Positions 45,425 through 57,086 of a stretch of 64,000 nt of DNA are shown piece after piece. Each line of letters opens with the position of its first letter. The stretch's first letter is position 1. The position numbers and the translations under genes were made by a program. Below the pieces are notes generated by a model, which saw nothing but the letters and a program-made list of their open reading frames with translations, did no database searches and was not told where the DNA came from. Source of the DNA: Pristionchus mayeri (taxonomy: Eukaryota > Nematoda > Chromadorea > Rhabditida > Neodiplogasteridae); assembly GCA_036245805.1 (NCBI GenBank), contig BTRK01000004.1, positions 18,600,001 to 18,664,000 of the forward strand. Reading direction: 5' to 3'.

Positions 45425-46661
45425 TTAGGGTGTCCCGAAAGTTCGTGCACTACTCTACTTAAAAATTCGTAAAAATCAGTTTCGTTATCCAATACCTTGT
45501 TTACCGTATGTTGTTTGTCAACAATGCATTGCGTCATCCTGACGTTGAATAGCTAGCGGATTCACTCAATATCCAGTTTACTACATTCATTCTACTGATG
45601 AAGACTCAACACGATCAACGTGCAGTTTTGCTTCACTACTTCCGCATTGGCCGATCGGCAAAGGAGGCCCACTTTGCCATGGCCCAATCGGAAGGAGAGA
45701 ATGCCCCCTCCATTCGTTTCTGTTACAAGTGGTACTCCCGCTTCAAGGAAGGAGACTCGACAATCAACCCCGATCTGGTCGACCCACTTCCCCTAATGAG
45801 TCGCGTGTTCTTGCTGCTCTTAAGGAGGACAAGAAGAGGAGCGTGCGCAAGTTGGACGCCGCGACTCATACTCCCAAAACCACTGTGCACCGGATCCTCC
45901 ATCGAGTTGGGAAGAGACCGAAGCTTCCTCAATCAATTCCCCATGACCTTGCTCCTGCTCAGCTGAAAAAGCATGTCGAGGTGTGTCGGGAATTACTCTA
46001 CCGCAGGCGCAATCTGAGATGGGTGAACAAGATCATCACCTACGACAACCCTGACAGGAGACTTCAGTGGGTCGATGCCAATGAGAAGTCCGAGCCCGTC
46101 GCGAAGAAGGAACATCATGGAAAGAAGCAACTGCTCTGTTTCTTCTTCTCCGTGCTCGGTCCCATCTACTGGGAGATCCTCCCCCCTGGCACCACAATCA
46201 ATGCCGACCTCTTCTCTAAGCAGCTGGAAGAGGTCGCCATCAGAACCCCTCCCAGTCTCCTGATGGATGGGAAAATTAAGATGTTGATTGATAACGCTCG
46301 CCTCCACTATGCAAAATTGACCCAGAAAAAGCTGGACGAATTGAAGATCGAATGGATTCCCCATCCACACTATTCACCGGATATCTCCCCTTGTCACTTC
46401 CACTGTTTCCGTTCTCTCTTTCACTTCTGCAAAGGAAAGACGTTCAAGAATCATGATGAAGTTGTGCGAGCATTTGTGGAATGGATGGTCTCGAGGAAGA
46501 AGGAGTTCTGGGAGAGATGAATTGCGACCCTGCCCGATCGCTGGAAGGAAGTTGAGGGAAACAAGGGAACATACATTGATCATTAATAATTGTATTGTAT
46601 TGAAGAGAAAAATAAAAATAAAAAATCCCAAAATAGTGCACGAACTTTCGGGACACCCTAA
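45425..46661 (+). mobile_element. Mariner element, second copy, 1237 bp
   Basis: The termini TTAGGGTGTCCCGAAAGTTC and the inverse are flanked by TA at 45423-45424 and 46662-46663. The termini and interior are related to, but clearly different from, the element at 9864-11015. It lies inside the 44765-47037 palindrome and was the later insertion. Confidence 0.9.
45598..46586 (+). pseudogene. Mariner transposase pseudogene
   Basis: It starts MKTQHDQRAVLLHYFRIG, colinear with the transposase at 9928-10866. A frameshift near 45765 moves the reading to the frame starting LDNQPRSGRPTSPNES. The segment between WVNKII and TYDNPDRR lacks the ATDEKWI residues present in the other copy, so the first catalytic Asp is gone by an in-frame deletion. 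The second (LIDNARLH) and third (YSPDISP) are kept. An in-frame TGA at 46518-46520 follows EFWER, and the end of the original gene (PDRWKEVEGNKGTYIDH) follows it. Confidence 0.88.
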
Positions 46662-46779
46662 TAAAATATCCATGATATCACTTTGATATGTTCTTCATTC
46701 AAAACGTCAAAAAATCAAAACAATAAGCAAAACACGCATTCAAAGATCAAAGGTGATAAAATATGCAAAATGTATCCAT

Positions 46780-46846
46780 CGTGGGGATGCGAACCAGCAA
46801 TCATCAACATTGAAACTCAACTCACAACCACTGCACCGCAGACCCA
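46780..46846 (-). other. tRNA-like sequence in palindrome arm (right copy)
   Basis: Inverse of 44958-45024 with a few differences, for example one base lost from the B box region. Same degenerate state. Confidence 0.45.
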
Positions 46847-47182
46847 GTTGGAAATGAGGAATGAGAAATGAATGGTAATTACTGCGAACTGAAAATCGAA
46901 AATCCTTAACCTTAAATAACTTAAGTTCTAGATTTTTTGAAAACTTTTGAAAACGGTTTTGAGAATCCCGTTGGAGCACCTTTCTACTACAAAGAGCTGA
47001 AGGCGATTGGAGAATGTGAGTTCCGGTCAGTCCCGTGTAAGCTGCAGAATCTGCGAATGCAACGAAATGTGGTCGAGTCAGTCAAAAGGGATAGGTTGTG
47101 AACACATTTATGGCACGAATCAGCAAAAATAAATATTACTTGATGTTCAGAGAGATTTGAAAAGAATACGGAAAATGTTTTG

Positions 47183-49690
47183 CCGCGTACCGTAAAATAA
47201 ATGTTTCCAAAAGATTCCTCATGAAAAATTACCCCTAGAAATGCTTACTTCATTTCGAAAGGCTTGCCTGTTACGGTAGTTCTGATTAGCCGAATAGTCA
47301 GAGCTCAGGTTTCTTCAATATTTCAAGTCGTCTGTCTGCGAAAGTAGAGTTCAGAATTTACTCCCAGCGCCTGAAATATTTCATAAACACATTATTTGGA
47401 ACGTTTCGACTCAGAAATACGTCATACCGACTGGCCAAAACTAATGATGGTGGCCCTGTAGACACTTTTTTTCGTAAGAGCTTTGTGACGCACTTTGACG
47501 ATATGTTTTGACAGTGATATTGCAATAACAAAAGGTGCGACAGCTAATAGATCGATCGCAAATATGTAATAGCGAAGATATATTAAACAATATTAATTTG
47601 TTTGAGGACCACTCTTACATTTTTCAAGTATGCAGTAGTCCGATATTTGCAAATTTCGTGCGCCTGTATCATGAATCACAAACGAAAGTAGCCTAAAACA
47701 TAACTTTTATGCGTTCTAATTAGAAAATTCGGCTTCTACGAGTGAACATACACTAGAAAATATATCCATGAAGTAAAATTTACGAAAAAAAATATTTTTT
47801 ATTTTTGCCCCCTGGAACGAAGGGGGTGAAAATGTCTATATGGCGGAAACACATGAAATCAATCTTTTTAGGTGTATTTTCACTAGTATAATTTGAATTT
47901 TCGAATTAGAACGCTTAAAAATTATGTTTGAGGCTGCTGTCGTTCTGGATTCATGTTACAGGGGCACGAGTCTGGTGAGGGGAATTATAATCTCTCTCAC
48001 TCCAGGCTGAAGTTCTCGCAAACAAATCTCGGGGCGATTAGGATGGACGTGTATATGTGAATATATACGATCTAAGAAAGAGAATGAGAACGAGAGGAGG
48101 CGGAGAATGATGACCATGGTAATATTGTGATATTTCTTTAAAGTGCTTTTTGCTCTACCATCTGAGAAGAACTGTCCAAAACTTGGAACAAAAATCGAGG
48201 GTAATACTTTTGGAAATTTTTTCGTCTGTTGGGATACTATTGAGAAAATCGCTGACGTGATTCACTTTATGTGCATGTTCTGAAGGCTACAACGAGATGC
48301 ATTCTTATTTATCATCATTTTCGTGTATCTATTGCTCGTGCATCCGGAAGTGCTTTCGCCCTTAATAGCACGTATGACGTAACGGGAAGCTTATTCCAGA
48401 TTCTGTTTTTTTGTGTAAAATCAATCGCGCTCATCTCACATATTTTTGGTCAAAATTCAGTAACTTACAGCAATTTGTGATCGACTTGTTTTGTGATCGA
48501 CTATTTGTTACAATTTGTGAGTTGGGGTCACTCAGGGGTCAATTTTGCTCTATCTTACGCCGTATCCAAGAAAACCGCTCTCAAAGTTGGTGGTGCCGAT
48601 ATCCGGCCCTACACAGGGAGATCCAATATGAAGTGTGCACAAAAAGATTTCGGGGATCACTCAGACATGCCTCAGGGTGCCCGAAACCGGGTAGAACTCA
48701 TTTCACCATTTCAGATCCATTCCCAGGAATGGCAATTTTAGCTCGATTCTCTCGTGAATGGCGTGATATGTTTTGACAAGGATATCGCAATAACAAAAGG
48801 TGCGACAGCTAATAGATCGATAATACGTAACACGAATGTTATATTAAACAAAAATAATGTGTTTAAGGATCACTCCTTCACGTTTCAAGTATCCAACAAC
48901 CCGATATTGTAAATTTCGTGCCCCTGTAACATGAATCCAGAACGACAGCAGCCTCAAACATAATTTTTAAGCGTTCTAATTCGAAAATTCAGATTATACT
49001 AGTGAAAATACACCTAAAAATATTGATTTCATATATTTCCGCCATATAGACATTTTCACCCCCTACGTTCCAGGGGGCAAAAATAAAAAAAAAATTTTTC
49101 GTAAATTGTACTTCATGGATATATTTTCTAGTGTATGTTCACTCGTAGAAGGCGAATTTTCTCATTAGAACGCATAAAAGTTATGTTTTAGGCTACTTTC
49201 GTTCGTGATTCATGATACAGGCGCACGAAATTTGCAAATATCGGACTACTGCATACTTGAAAAATGTAAGAGTGGTCCTCAAACAAATTAATATTGTTTA
49301 ATATATCTTAGCTATTACATATTTGCGATCTATTAGCTGTCGCACCTTTTGTTATTGCAATATCACTGTCAAAACATATCGTGAAAGTGCGTCACAAAGC
49401 TCTTACGAAAAAAAGTGTCTACAGGGCCACCATGATTGGTTTTGGCCAGTCGGCATGACGTATTTCTGAGTCGAAACGTTCCAAATAATGTGTTTATGAA
49501 ATATTTCAGGCGCTGGGAGTAAATTCTGAACTCTACTTTCGCAGACAGACGACTTGAAATATTGAAGAAACCTGAGCTCTGACTATTCGGCTAATCAGAA
49601 CTACCGAAAAAGGCACCCCTTTCGAAATGAAATAAGCATTAATTTTTCATGAGGAATCTTTTGGAAACATTTATTTTACGGTACGCGGCA
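47183..49690. repeat. Long degenerate palindrome, family of the 7.5-9.4 kb copy
   Basis: The left arm 47183-47967 matches the right arm 48918-49690 inverted (for example TTTTGCCGCGTACCGTAAAA near 47190 and near 49685). Each arm also folds on itself around a GTGAAAATGTC/GACATTTTCAC block. The centre holds non-palindromic inserts (47968-48775). Beyond the right arm, modules GCTCATCC, ACCCCTAGGG and GCTGTACGG typical of the family run to about 50040, so this side reaches a family terminus next to the nuclear receptor gene. Confidence 0.65.
47968..48775. repeat. Two repeat fragments inserted at a palindrome centre
   Basis: 47968-48279 is the inverse of 55530-55670 joined to 56874-57050 and so provides the empty site (TTAA at 48138-48141) for the element at 55671-56873. 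48527-48775 matches one arm of the palindrome at 14661-15482. Between them (48280-48526) nothing was recognised. Confidence 0.7.
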
Positions 49691-50083
49691 AAACATTTTT
49701 CAGGGCGTCAATTTTGAGATTTGAAATTGTCATCAAATGACCATAAGTTTTATCACAAGTGAGCTAGCCTTTCACTTTCAACATGAAAAATGCTTATCTC
49801 GTCGAGATCTTTCAGAATTACTTATATGTATGAGGTTTGGATGAGCCGTTCAAAAGTTATAAAAAACGACCACCCATTTGCAGCGCAACACACGAAATGA
49901 GGGATAAGAGATACGGCTTTTTAAGGTCGATTTTCGAACTCTACGCGAAAAGTTACCCCTAGGGAGATCTTAAAATCAACCCTTCATTTTCGCTGTACGG
50001 CCTATAGGGGATATAGCTCAGTTCTCTCAGAAAGTCTCTCATATCTCACTGTCTGCCTAAAGATCGGTATTTATTGAAAGGTG

Positions 50084-52590
50084 TCAACCAACCTCATTGT
50101 CCATGAGAAGGCAGAATAGCTCTCCGATCCTGGTCGCATATCCCGTCTCTCCTCTAGTCGTGTAGTAGACATGCAGATCGCGCATTACTGCGGCACGATT
50201 CTGCGCAGCCATCCGGCATAACGACTCGTGACCTGATAGCGCCGGAATTAAGGGAGTTGGTTAGGAACCCATATTTTAACCATCGACACGACTTAATCAA
50301 CAGTCAAAAGTGTATGAAGTGTGAGAAGAGTGTAACTAACTGTTGTTCCAGAAGGATAGAGCGAGCATCGCAAGGAACTCCTCATCGGATGGATCGATTC
50401 GTCGCATAGCACGCTTGCTCCTTCCAGCGTTCTGCTCCAGGTTCTTTCGAAGTTCTCTAAGATTTGATTTTTTTAAAGTTGATCAAACTACCATACCAAT
50501 AACTGAGAGATGGGGGGGCGGACAAAACGTAAACGGACAAAACGTAAACGGATTGCCTTTCTCTGGAGATTTGATCTAGCAACCTGGGAGTTGTTGCATT
50601 GTTATCAGTATACGCTCTACTACATCACCCCGATTGGGTAGGCGATCATGATTTTCACTCACCTCCAACGTATAGGGGTTCATGGTCGAAAATTGGGAAT
50701 TTTAGTGGAAAATCACTGTTAGATTAACATTAAATGCCGTAACTAATTGATACCGATGTTACTGGATTACATTAGTTGCTGGGTTACTCGACTATCAATT
50801 GGCTATGACATTATATGTTTATCTAGCCGTGATTTTCCACTAAAATTCCCAATTTTGGACAATGAACCCCTATACGTTGGAGGTGAGTGAAAATCATGAT
50901 CGCCTAGTTAGAGGATCTAATCAGGGTGATGTAGGAGAGGGCATACTGATAACAATGTAACAAATCCCAGGTTGCTAGATAAAATCTCCAGAGAAAGGCA
51001 ATCCGTTTACGTTTTGTCCGTTTACGTTTTGTCCGCCCCCCGAGAGATGGGACTAATAGGAGAGTCATGCCGGAGATTTCCTCATTTAGGCCAATATTTT
51101 AGAACCGGAGAGGTAAATGTGCGCTTGCCACCCACTTCTTTGCCTCCTCGATGTTCACTAGCAATGGTGTGCTACTCAAGTAGTAATCGAGGCTGTCCGG
51201 GCTGATGGTCGTCGTATACGAGACGAATCTATCATCAAATAGTGCTTCAACTTCGACAAATCCTATCCCTCCCTTACACTCTATTATCATCAGGGTAGAT
51301 CTTCGATGAGCGATATGACGATTCGAGGATGCTTACGCGCACCGCGCTCCCGGAAACGAGGCGCCACTCGAAATTATATTGATTTTTTGTTAAACGCACT
51401 AAATGCAATTATTGTATGGTATTATTAATATCATTGCGAATAAAGTATTATGTTTACCTTTTCATCACGTGAAAGCGTGGTGAAATCGGGAAAAGAAATC
51501 GAGGCAAAGTCGAACAGCGTTGTCATAAGGATTCGCCTCGTTTGATAGGATATTTCGTGCGTCGCAGGAATATTTGGCTGGAATTGAAAACTATCATCCA
51601 CTATCAATATAATACTTTTTTAAAATCCAATTCTAGATTGTGGCAATGTATTTGCTTACGAAGCTGTCTTCTGCGATATCCGATGGATGCACGAAATTGT
51701 TCAACGGCCGAAGATTTATCTCGGACGATTTGCGAATCCGTGTCATTACACAGAAATTCGCATCGAGATTATCGATATTATCGAAAAAGAAGGATACAAA
51801 TGAAACGAATTTAGTAGCTGACAACACTGTACTCACTTGTAACCGCGTCGAATATTATCCAATACGAGTGTGGTGCTGGTGGATGGAACACTGCTTGGGA
51901 ACCTCAAATCGATGAATACATAAGCTTAAAGAAAAGAGTAATTTCCGGATAATATCCGTCGTTTTTTCAGGAAAAGCAAAATATGATTTTGCTTGAGCCA
52001 GTTGGATAAACCGGAAAAAACTATTTGGGTATCGGGTTGGTCTCTCCCTATTAATCCATTACCTGTTCTGATTTATCGGAACCGTGTTTTCCTCTGCGAT
52101 GCCCATCGAGTCAGCAATAATTTCTTTATCCCTGACATTAAACTTATTATTTTCTAATCTGGCTTCATTTCAGTTTTAGCTGTGCCATAGTTAGCTGTGC
52201 CATAGTTATCACTTGATTGGATCGATCGAGGGTGAGCGTCGATGGGGCGGCTCGCGAAAGTCTGGTTGATCACTCTGTTCGCTGCTTCTGGTCTCACTGC
52301 GGGGCTCATAAGCGGTTCCAGACGATCGAGGAATGAGATCGATGTCCATGCTCGCTTGATTTAGAATTGCACACATGCGTTCGAATCGACAACTTCGACA
52401 ATCCAAGAGACGTCCTGACTATTGGCAATTATGAAAATACCAAATTCGCTAGCGAAGGAGATTTATCGTTTTGGAACGGAATGAATCTACGCTACCTTTA
52501 CTTAGACATTTGCCTCCTTCAGTGCAATGGAATTTGATGTTGGCACGGCGAGCTCGTCTTAATAGATTGGTAATAAACATACAAATCTTC
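50084..52590 (-). CDS. Nuclear hormone receptor, nematode type, damaged at both ends
   Basis: Minus-strand exons that can be read: about 52496-52560 (RRARRANIKFHCTEGGKC) and 52213-52414 (LLDCRSCRFERMCAILNQA), joined in phase, form the second zinc finger; 51660 to about 51830 is the hinge; 51458-51577 holds SYQTRRILMTTLFDFA then SFPDFTTLSRDEK, typical helix 3-4 of the ligand-binding domain; about 51105-51300 (FVEVEALFDDRFVSY); 50341 to about 50458 (DPSDEEFLAMLALSFWNN); 50093-50232 (RDLHVYYTT, then GYATRIGELFCLL). The last exon meets a stop 3 codons later (50084-50086), so the helix 12 activation region is missing, and a repeat begins there. The first zinc finger was not found. A 529-bp element interrupts it. 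Exon joints around 51.0-51.4 kb are uncertain. Confidence 0.7.
50513..51041. mobile_element. TIR element with 8-bp target duplication inside the nuclear receptor gene
   Basis: The termini GGGGGGCGGACAAAACG and the inverse are followed by GTAAACGG repeats; complementarity runs through the whole 529 bp, centred near 50777. Flanks GAGAGATG at 50505-50512 and 51042-51049 are a direct repeat; because G runs adjoin, 8 or 9 bp is possible (hAT-like or Mutator-like). Each arm has a degenerate tRNA-like stretch (GATGTAGTAGAGCG). Without it the receptor sequence reads CTGAGAGATGGGACTAATAG. Confidence 0.8.
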
Positions 52591-52704
52591 ATAAAATAAT
52601 ATCATGAAGTTTGCAAAACAAGCGGGGAACTATGCTACGCTAAAAGTTCTACTTCATTGTTCTACTTCACTTCCTGAACCTCTCCGAGAAACGTCAAACA
52701 CGTT

Positions 52705-52775
52705 TGACTCTGAAGGGAATCGGACCACCAACCTTCGGTTTTCAAATCCACTCCTTTAGCCACTTAGCCATGGAA
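52705..52775 (-). other. tRNA-Ser-like pseudogene
   Basis: On the minus strand, TGGCTAAGTGGC (from 52759-52770) is a perfect A box, and GGTCCGATTCC (from about 52715-52725) is near a B box. GGATTTGAAAACC resembles an anticodon arm with TGA. Acceptor and T stems pair poorly, so it is probably a pseudogene or tRNA-derived repeat head. Confidence 0.45.
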
Positions 52776-52799
52776 ATAGGTCGATAAGACTTTCATAAA

Positions 52800-54900
52800 T
52801 CATCATAAATCAAGTTATGAATGATTCAACAAAGGCATACAATTAAAATTTTAAAATATATTTTAAAATATCGTCATTTCGCGATTCTTCAAAGGCATCA
52901 TTTCAGCGAATTAGCCCCTAATTAGCAATTTAATGCAGCAATAAATTAATTATAAAATGTTTTCTAATATTTTAACCTAATAAACAGCTCAAACTCAGCG
53001 TTTTGTTGAGTTCAGCAAACAGCCAAGGTAATGGATTCGCCCCATCGCCATTTTGCAATCGCCATTTTTCTCTTCATGCGCCTAATTTAAGTTAATTAGC
53101 TATCAATTATCGGTAAAATGAATAGAGTATTTTTAGTTAATATGCCTAATAATGATTCAAACTAAGAAACACCGAAAATAAGCGTTTTGATGCACTCGCA
53201 AATAGCGTGGGAAAATCGCCCAAAACTACCGTAGTTTGAACGGACGGAACACGGACACCTGTTTTTCGCGAATATCTTTATTTTTATCAATTAAGGTGGT
53301 TGTTTTTTGGGCGTGAATATTAAGTTAGGCATGTGCGCGCTCGCTCACAAATTGTCAACCTCCCAGCTGCTCCAGGTCGAAAAATCGTAATTTTGCGATT
53401 TTTGAAACCCATAATTTAAGCTAATTAACTGTTGTCTTTGCATTTTATTGTGAAATCAATTAATTTTAATTTAATTAGTAATTATTGAAACAAAGAAACA
53501 CCACAAATTCAGCATTTTGACGCAAATGAGAATATATTGCCGATCATGAATTCGCCCCACCGAACAAATGTAAAATTGGGCATAACAAAGCAAATAATGA
53601 ATTAATTTACGCTTTGCTCTCTTTATAGAGTGTGTTCGGGCGGAATAAATACGGGCAAACACTAAAATTGCAAAAACTAAAGTTAATTCTCACAGAAAAG
53701 CGCATTATCAAAAACTACCGTACCGGACGGACTCACAAACAGACAACAGTTTTTCACCATTCTTTCGTATTTATCCCATTTACTTGCTTGTTTTTATGTT
53801 TCTGCCGATTAAGTTAAGCGAATGCGCACATGCTTGCCAAATTTTAGCGTTCAAGGTGCTCGGGGAAAGATTTTCTTATGAGGTAAGGTAAAGTAGTAAC
53901 TAGCGGACAACTACGTCTAAACCAATAGAAAGACTTTCTAATAAATTTAGAAAACAATATCCCGCATGGTTACAAAAAAAAAATCCGAAAATCATGAATC
54001 TGACACAACGTCTGACCCAATGCCACTGGTTACGGTAGCTTTCGGTTACGGTAGGCCAGCGGCCAGGCAAGCTTTCCAGCACTGTTGGATCGCAGAGGCC
54101 ATTTGTGGTTAGCGCAGGAATTCGAAAAGCCCAAACCTACAGTACCGACGGACAGACAGAGATCGTGACACCTCATTTCAGCCTTTCCCTAAAAAGTGCC
54201 TGACAAATTTTGGAATGTTAAGTGTCTGCAGACCTTGTAGGCCGCTCGCGCACACGACCCCAAACTGCCACCCTCCCATCTCCTCCAGATCAAAAAAGCT
54301 TACGAGTTAAGGTAATATAGCAACTAGAAGGGAACTACGTCTACGTCATAAATCTGACCCAGCGTCCGACCCAACGCCACGGTATACGGTAGCTTTCGGA
54401 TACTGTAGAAGCTTAATATTGATGTTTTGCGTCGATCCGCTAACGAAATCATGAGTCTGACCCATCGTCTGACCCAACGCCACGGCATACTGTAGCTTTC
54501 GGTTACTGTAGGACAACGGTATTGATGTTTTTCATCGATCCGCCGACGAAATCATGAATCTGACCCAGAGTCTGACCCAATGCCACTGGTTACGGTAGCT
54601 TACGGTTACGGTAGGCCAGTTGCCAGGCAAGCTTTCCAGCATTATTGGATCGTAGAGTCCATTTGTGGTTATCGCAGGAATTCGAAAAGCCCAAACCTAC
54701 AGTACCGACGGACAGACAGAGATCGTGACACCTCATTTCAGCTTTTCCCTAAAAAGTGCCTGACAAATTTTGGAATGTTAAGTGTCTGCAGACCATGTAT
54801 GCCGCTCGCGCACATAATCCCAAACATGCCATCCCCCCACCTCCTCTAGATCAAAAAAGCTTACGAGTTAAGGCAATATAGCAATGTGTAGTTGTGTCGC
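52800..54900. repeat. AT-rich degenerate tandem and direct repeats
   Basis: From 52950 to 53820, diverged units share phrases such as GAAACACC, AGCGTTTTGA, TTCGCCCC and AAAACTACCGTA. From 53995 to 54885 there are two direct copies (about 53995-54330 and 54555-54885) with GACCCAATGCCACTGGTTAC and CAGTACCGACGGACAGAC, plus shorter intervening units near 54350 and 54450 with GACCCAACGCCACGG. No coding frame is supported. Confidence 0.6.
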
Positions 54901-55529
54901 ACTTTAGCATCAAGGGGAAAGTGATAACAATCGCTGTAGAGAGTGGCATAACGTCATCGTTTTAGTCACCTGTAGAAAACGGCACACGCTCTGCAAGCGT
55001 CGATGCCCAGCTGCAACGCAGTGACGGGCACCTCGCAGACTAGACACATTCGAGACTGAAAAGACTGACAATAACCTATTCCAGTTCTCTGTTGAAAATA
55101 TTGATTTTTGCGAAATTGTATATCAGTCAATTCCTTTTTCCAGACGATGAGATTATCTTGTTCGCAGTAGGTGAAACAGTGAACTCACCATTGTTATAAC
55201 AGGCGGTAAATAGGGGGCTAGTGCAGGGAAGAGCGGAGTAAAGACATCACACGTCCACGCATACCCTTTCCTTCCCTTCCCTCCCTTCACTGCGCACTCT
55301 CTCTCATTCCAATGTCATTCCCTCCCTGTCTCTCTAATCTCAACGCTCTATTCCCCGCACACAAACGACACATGGAGAGCCAAAATTATTGGCCAGTCAA
55401 TCTCATCCTCCAAGCGAAATTGTACACCGGACATTAGGCAAAATCTCTGATGCGAGGACAAAAAGAGTGTTTTTCACGGAAGGTCACATGCAAAAAGTAA
55501 TCTCCAATCTACCTTTTGGTACTGTCGTT
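54901..55529. other. No gene seen
   Basis: Pyrimidine-rich tract at 55262-55330; nothing else. Open frames here have no motif. Confidence 0.45.
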
Positions 55530-55670
55530 CATGCACATAAAGTGAATCACGTCAGCGATTTTCTCAATAGTATCCCAACAGACGAAAAAATTTCCAAAAA
55601 TATTACCCTCGATTTTTGTTCCATGTTTTGGACAGTTCTTCTCAGATCAGTAGAGCAAGAAGCACTTTAA

Positions 55671-56873
55671 CAGAGGTCTGAGATTGCATGAATTCGAGAC
55701 CACCATTTGACAAACTGTTCAAAGTGCTTCAATCTCATCCCCACCTTGGTGGTAGATGTGCCTAAAGTTAAGTAACTTAAAATTAATTTTGTGAAGCCGG
55801 AAATTGAAAAGTGTCTAAAAGCCGGCTCTGGGAATTTAAAAATTTTGAAAATTCATAACATACGTCAAAGTTGAGTGGCAACTTCGGCAGAAAAGTAGAA
55901 ATGATCGCCATCACGAGATGAACAATTTTGCTGTTGAGGTCGAAATGTATAAATAAAGTTTAAATAATGATATTGCAAAAATTGTGTTTTTTCGTGTTTC
56001 AAAAGTTGAAAAAAATCGATGTCGTGAAAAACAATATTCCTATTGCTAATGAGATCTCTTCGGATTCGGAATCTACGTCCCTTTTTATGCCGGGAAAAAA
56101 TCTAACTTCAAAAATCGCGAACGTGATATCGCGCTTTTTTTCGCCGAAAACATATTTTGCGTGCGTGTTTTTCCTCTAGATCGAAAATTTCACTTTCTAA
56201 TTTTAGTATCGAAATCGCTCAGATACATCTTTCCTTTCAATTTTCGATGCTTAACCACCCTCCCATTTTTTCGATGGAAATTGGCAAATAAGGATTGGTA
56301 AGCATCGAAAATTGAAAGGAAAGATGTATCTGAGCGATTTCGATACTAAAATTAGAAAGTGAAATTTTCGATCTAGAGGAAAAACACGAGATCGGACATC
56401 TTTTCGGCGAAAAAAAGCGCGATATCACGTTCGCGATTTTTTAAATTATAATTTTTCCCGGCATAAAAAAGGACGTAGATTCCGAATCCGAAGAGATCTC
56501 ATTAGCAATAGGAATTTGTTTTTCACGACATCGATTTTTTTTCAATTTTTTAAACACGAAAAAACACACTTCTTACATTATCATTATTTAAACTGTATTT
56601 TTACATTTCATCCTCAACAGCAAAGTTGTTCATCTCGTCATTTCGATAATTTCTATTTTTTTGCTGAAGTTCATACCCAACTTTGACGTAAGTTATGAAT
56701 TTTCAAATTTTTAAATTTCAAAGCCGGCTTTTAGGCACTTTTCAATCCCCGGCTCCAAAATGTTACTTAAAGGTCACTGGGCCTTAGATGTATCATCCAT
56801 GAAAATTTTGTGGAGATTGGACCACGTTGAACATTTTGTCAAACCCCACCTGCGATCTCTCAGAAGACGTGTG
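55671..56873. mobile_element. TTAA-flanked palindromic element, 1.2 kb
   Basis: Flanked by TTAA at 55667-55670 and 56874-56877. The related sequence at 48279-47968 (inverted) has a single TTAA at the same place, which proves the boundaries. Most of the element is an inverted repeat centred near 56280 (for example AAAATTGAAAGGAAAGATGT and its inverse near the centre). It carries an AGCCGGCTCTGGGA block near 55825, as other foldbacks here. No transposase. Confidence 0.8.
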
Positions 56874-57086
56874 TTAAAGAAATATCACAATCTTACCATG
56901 GTCATCATTCTCCGCCTCCTGTCGTTCTCATTCACTTTCTTAGATCGTTTATATTCATATAGATACGTCTATCCTAAACGCGCGGAGATTTGTTTGCGAG
57001 AACGTCAGCCTGGAGTGAGAGAGATTAGAATTCCCCTCACCAGACTCTCGTTTCTCCATAGTCCTCCATCTACATCATCATTCGGA

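Larger units (their letters stand above)
44765..47037. mobile_element. TAA-flanked palindromic element with an inserted mariner
   Basis: The ends CACGGGACTGACCGGAAC (left) and its inverse (right) are flanked by TAA at 44762-44764 and 47038-47040, a 3-bp pattern seen with PIF/Harbinger-type elements, though the flanks are partly palindromic themselves. Both arms carry the same tRNA-like segment. A smaller palindrome (45163-45418, mirrored on CATGGAGAGC) lies inside, and a mariner occupies 45425-46661. Without the mariner it is about 1.03 kb. Confidence 0.65.

Noticed and set aside
55389..55670. 93-codon frame on the plus strand
   Set aside because: It overlaps repeat sequence shared with 47968-48279 and has no domain.
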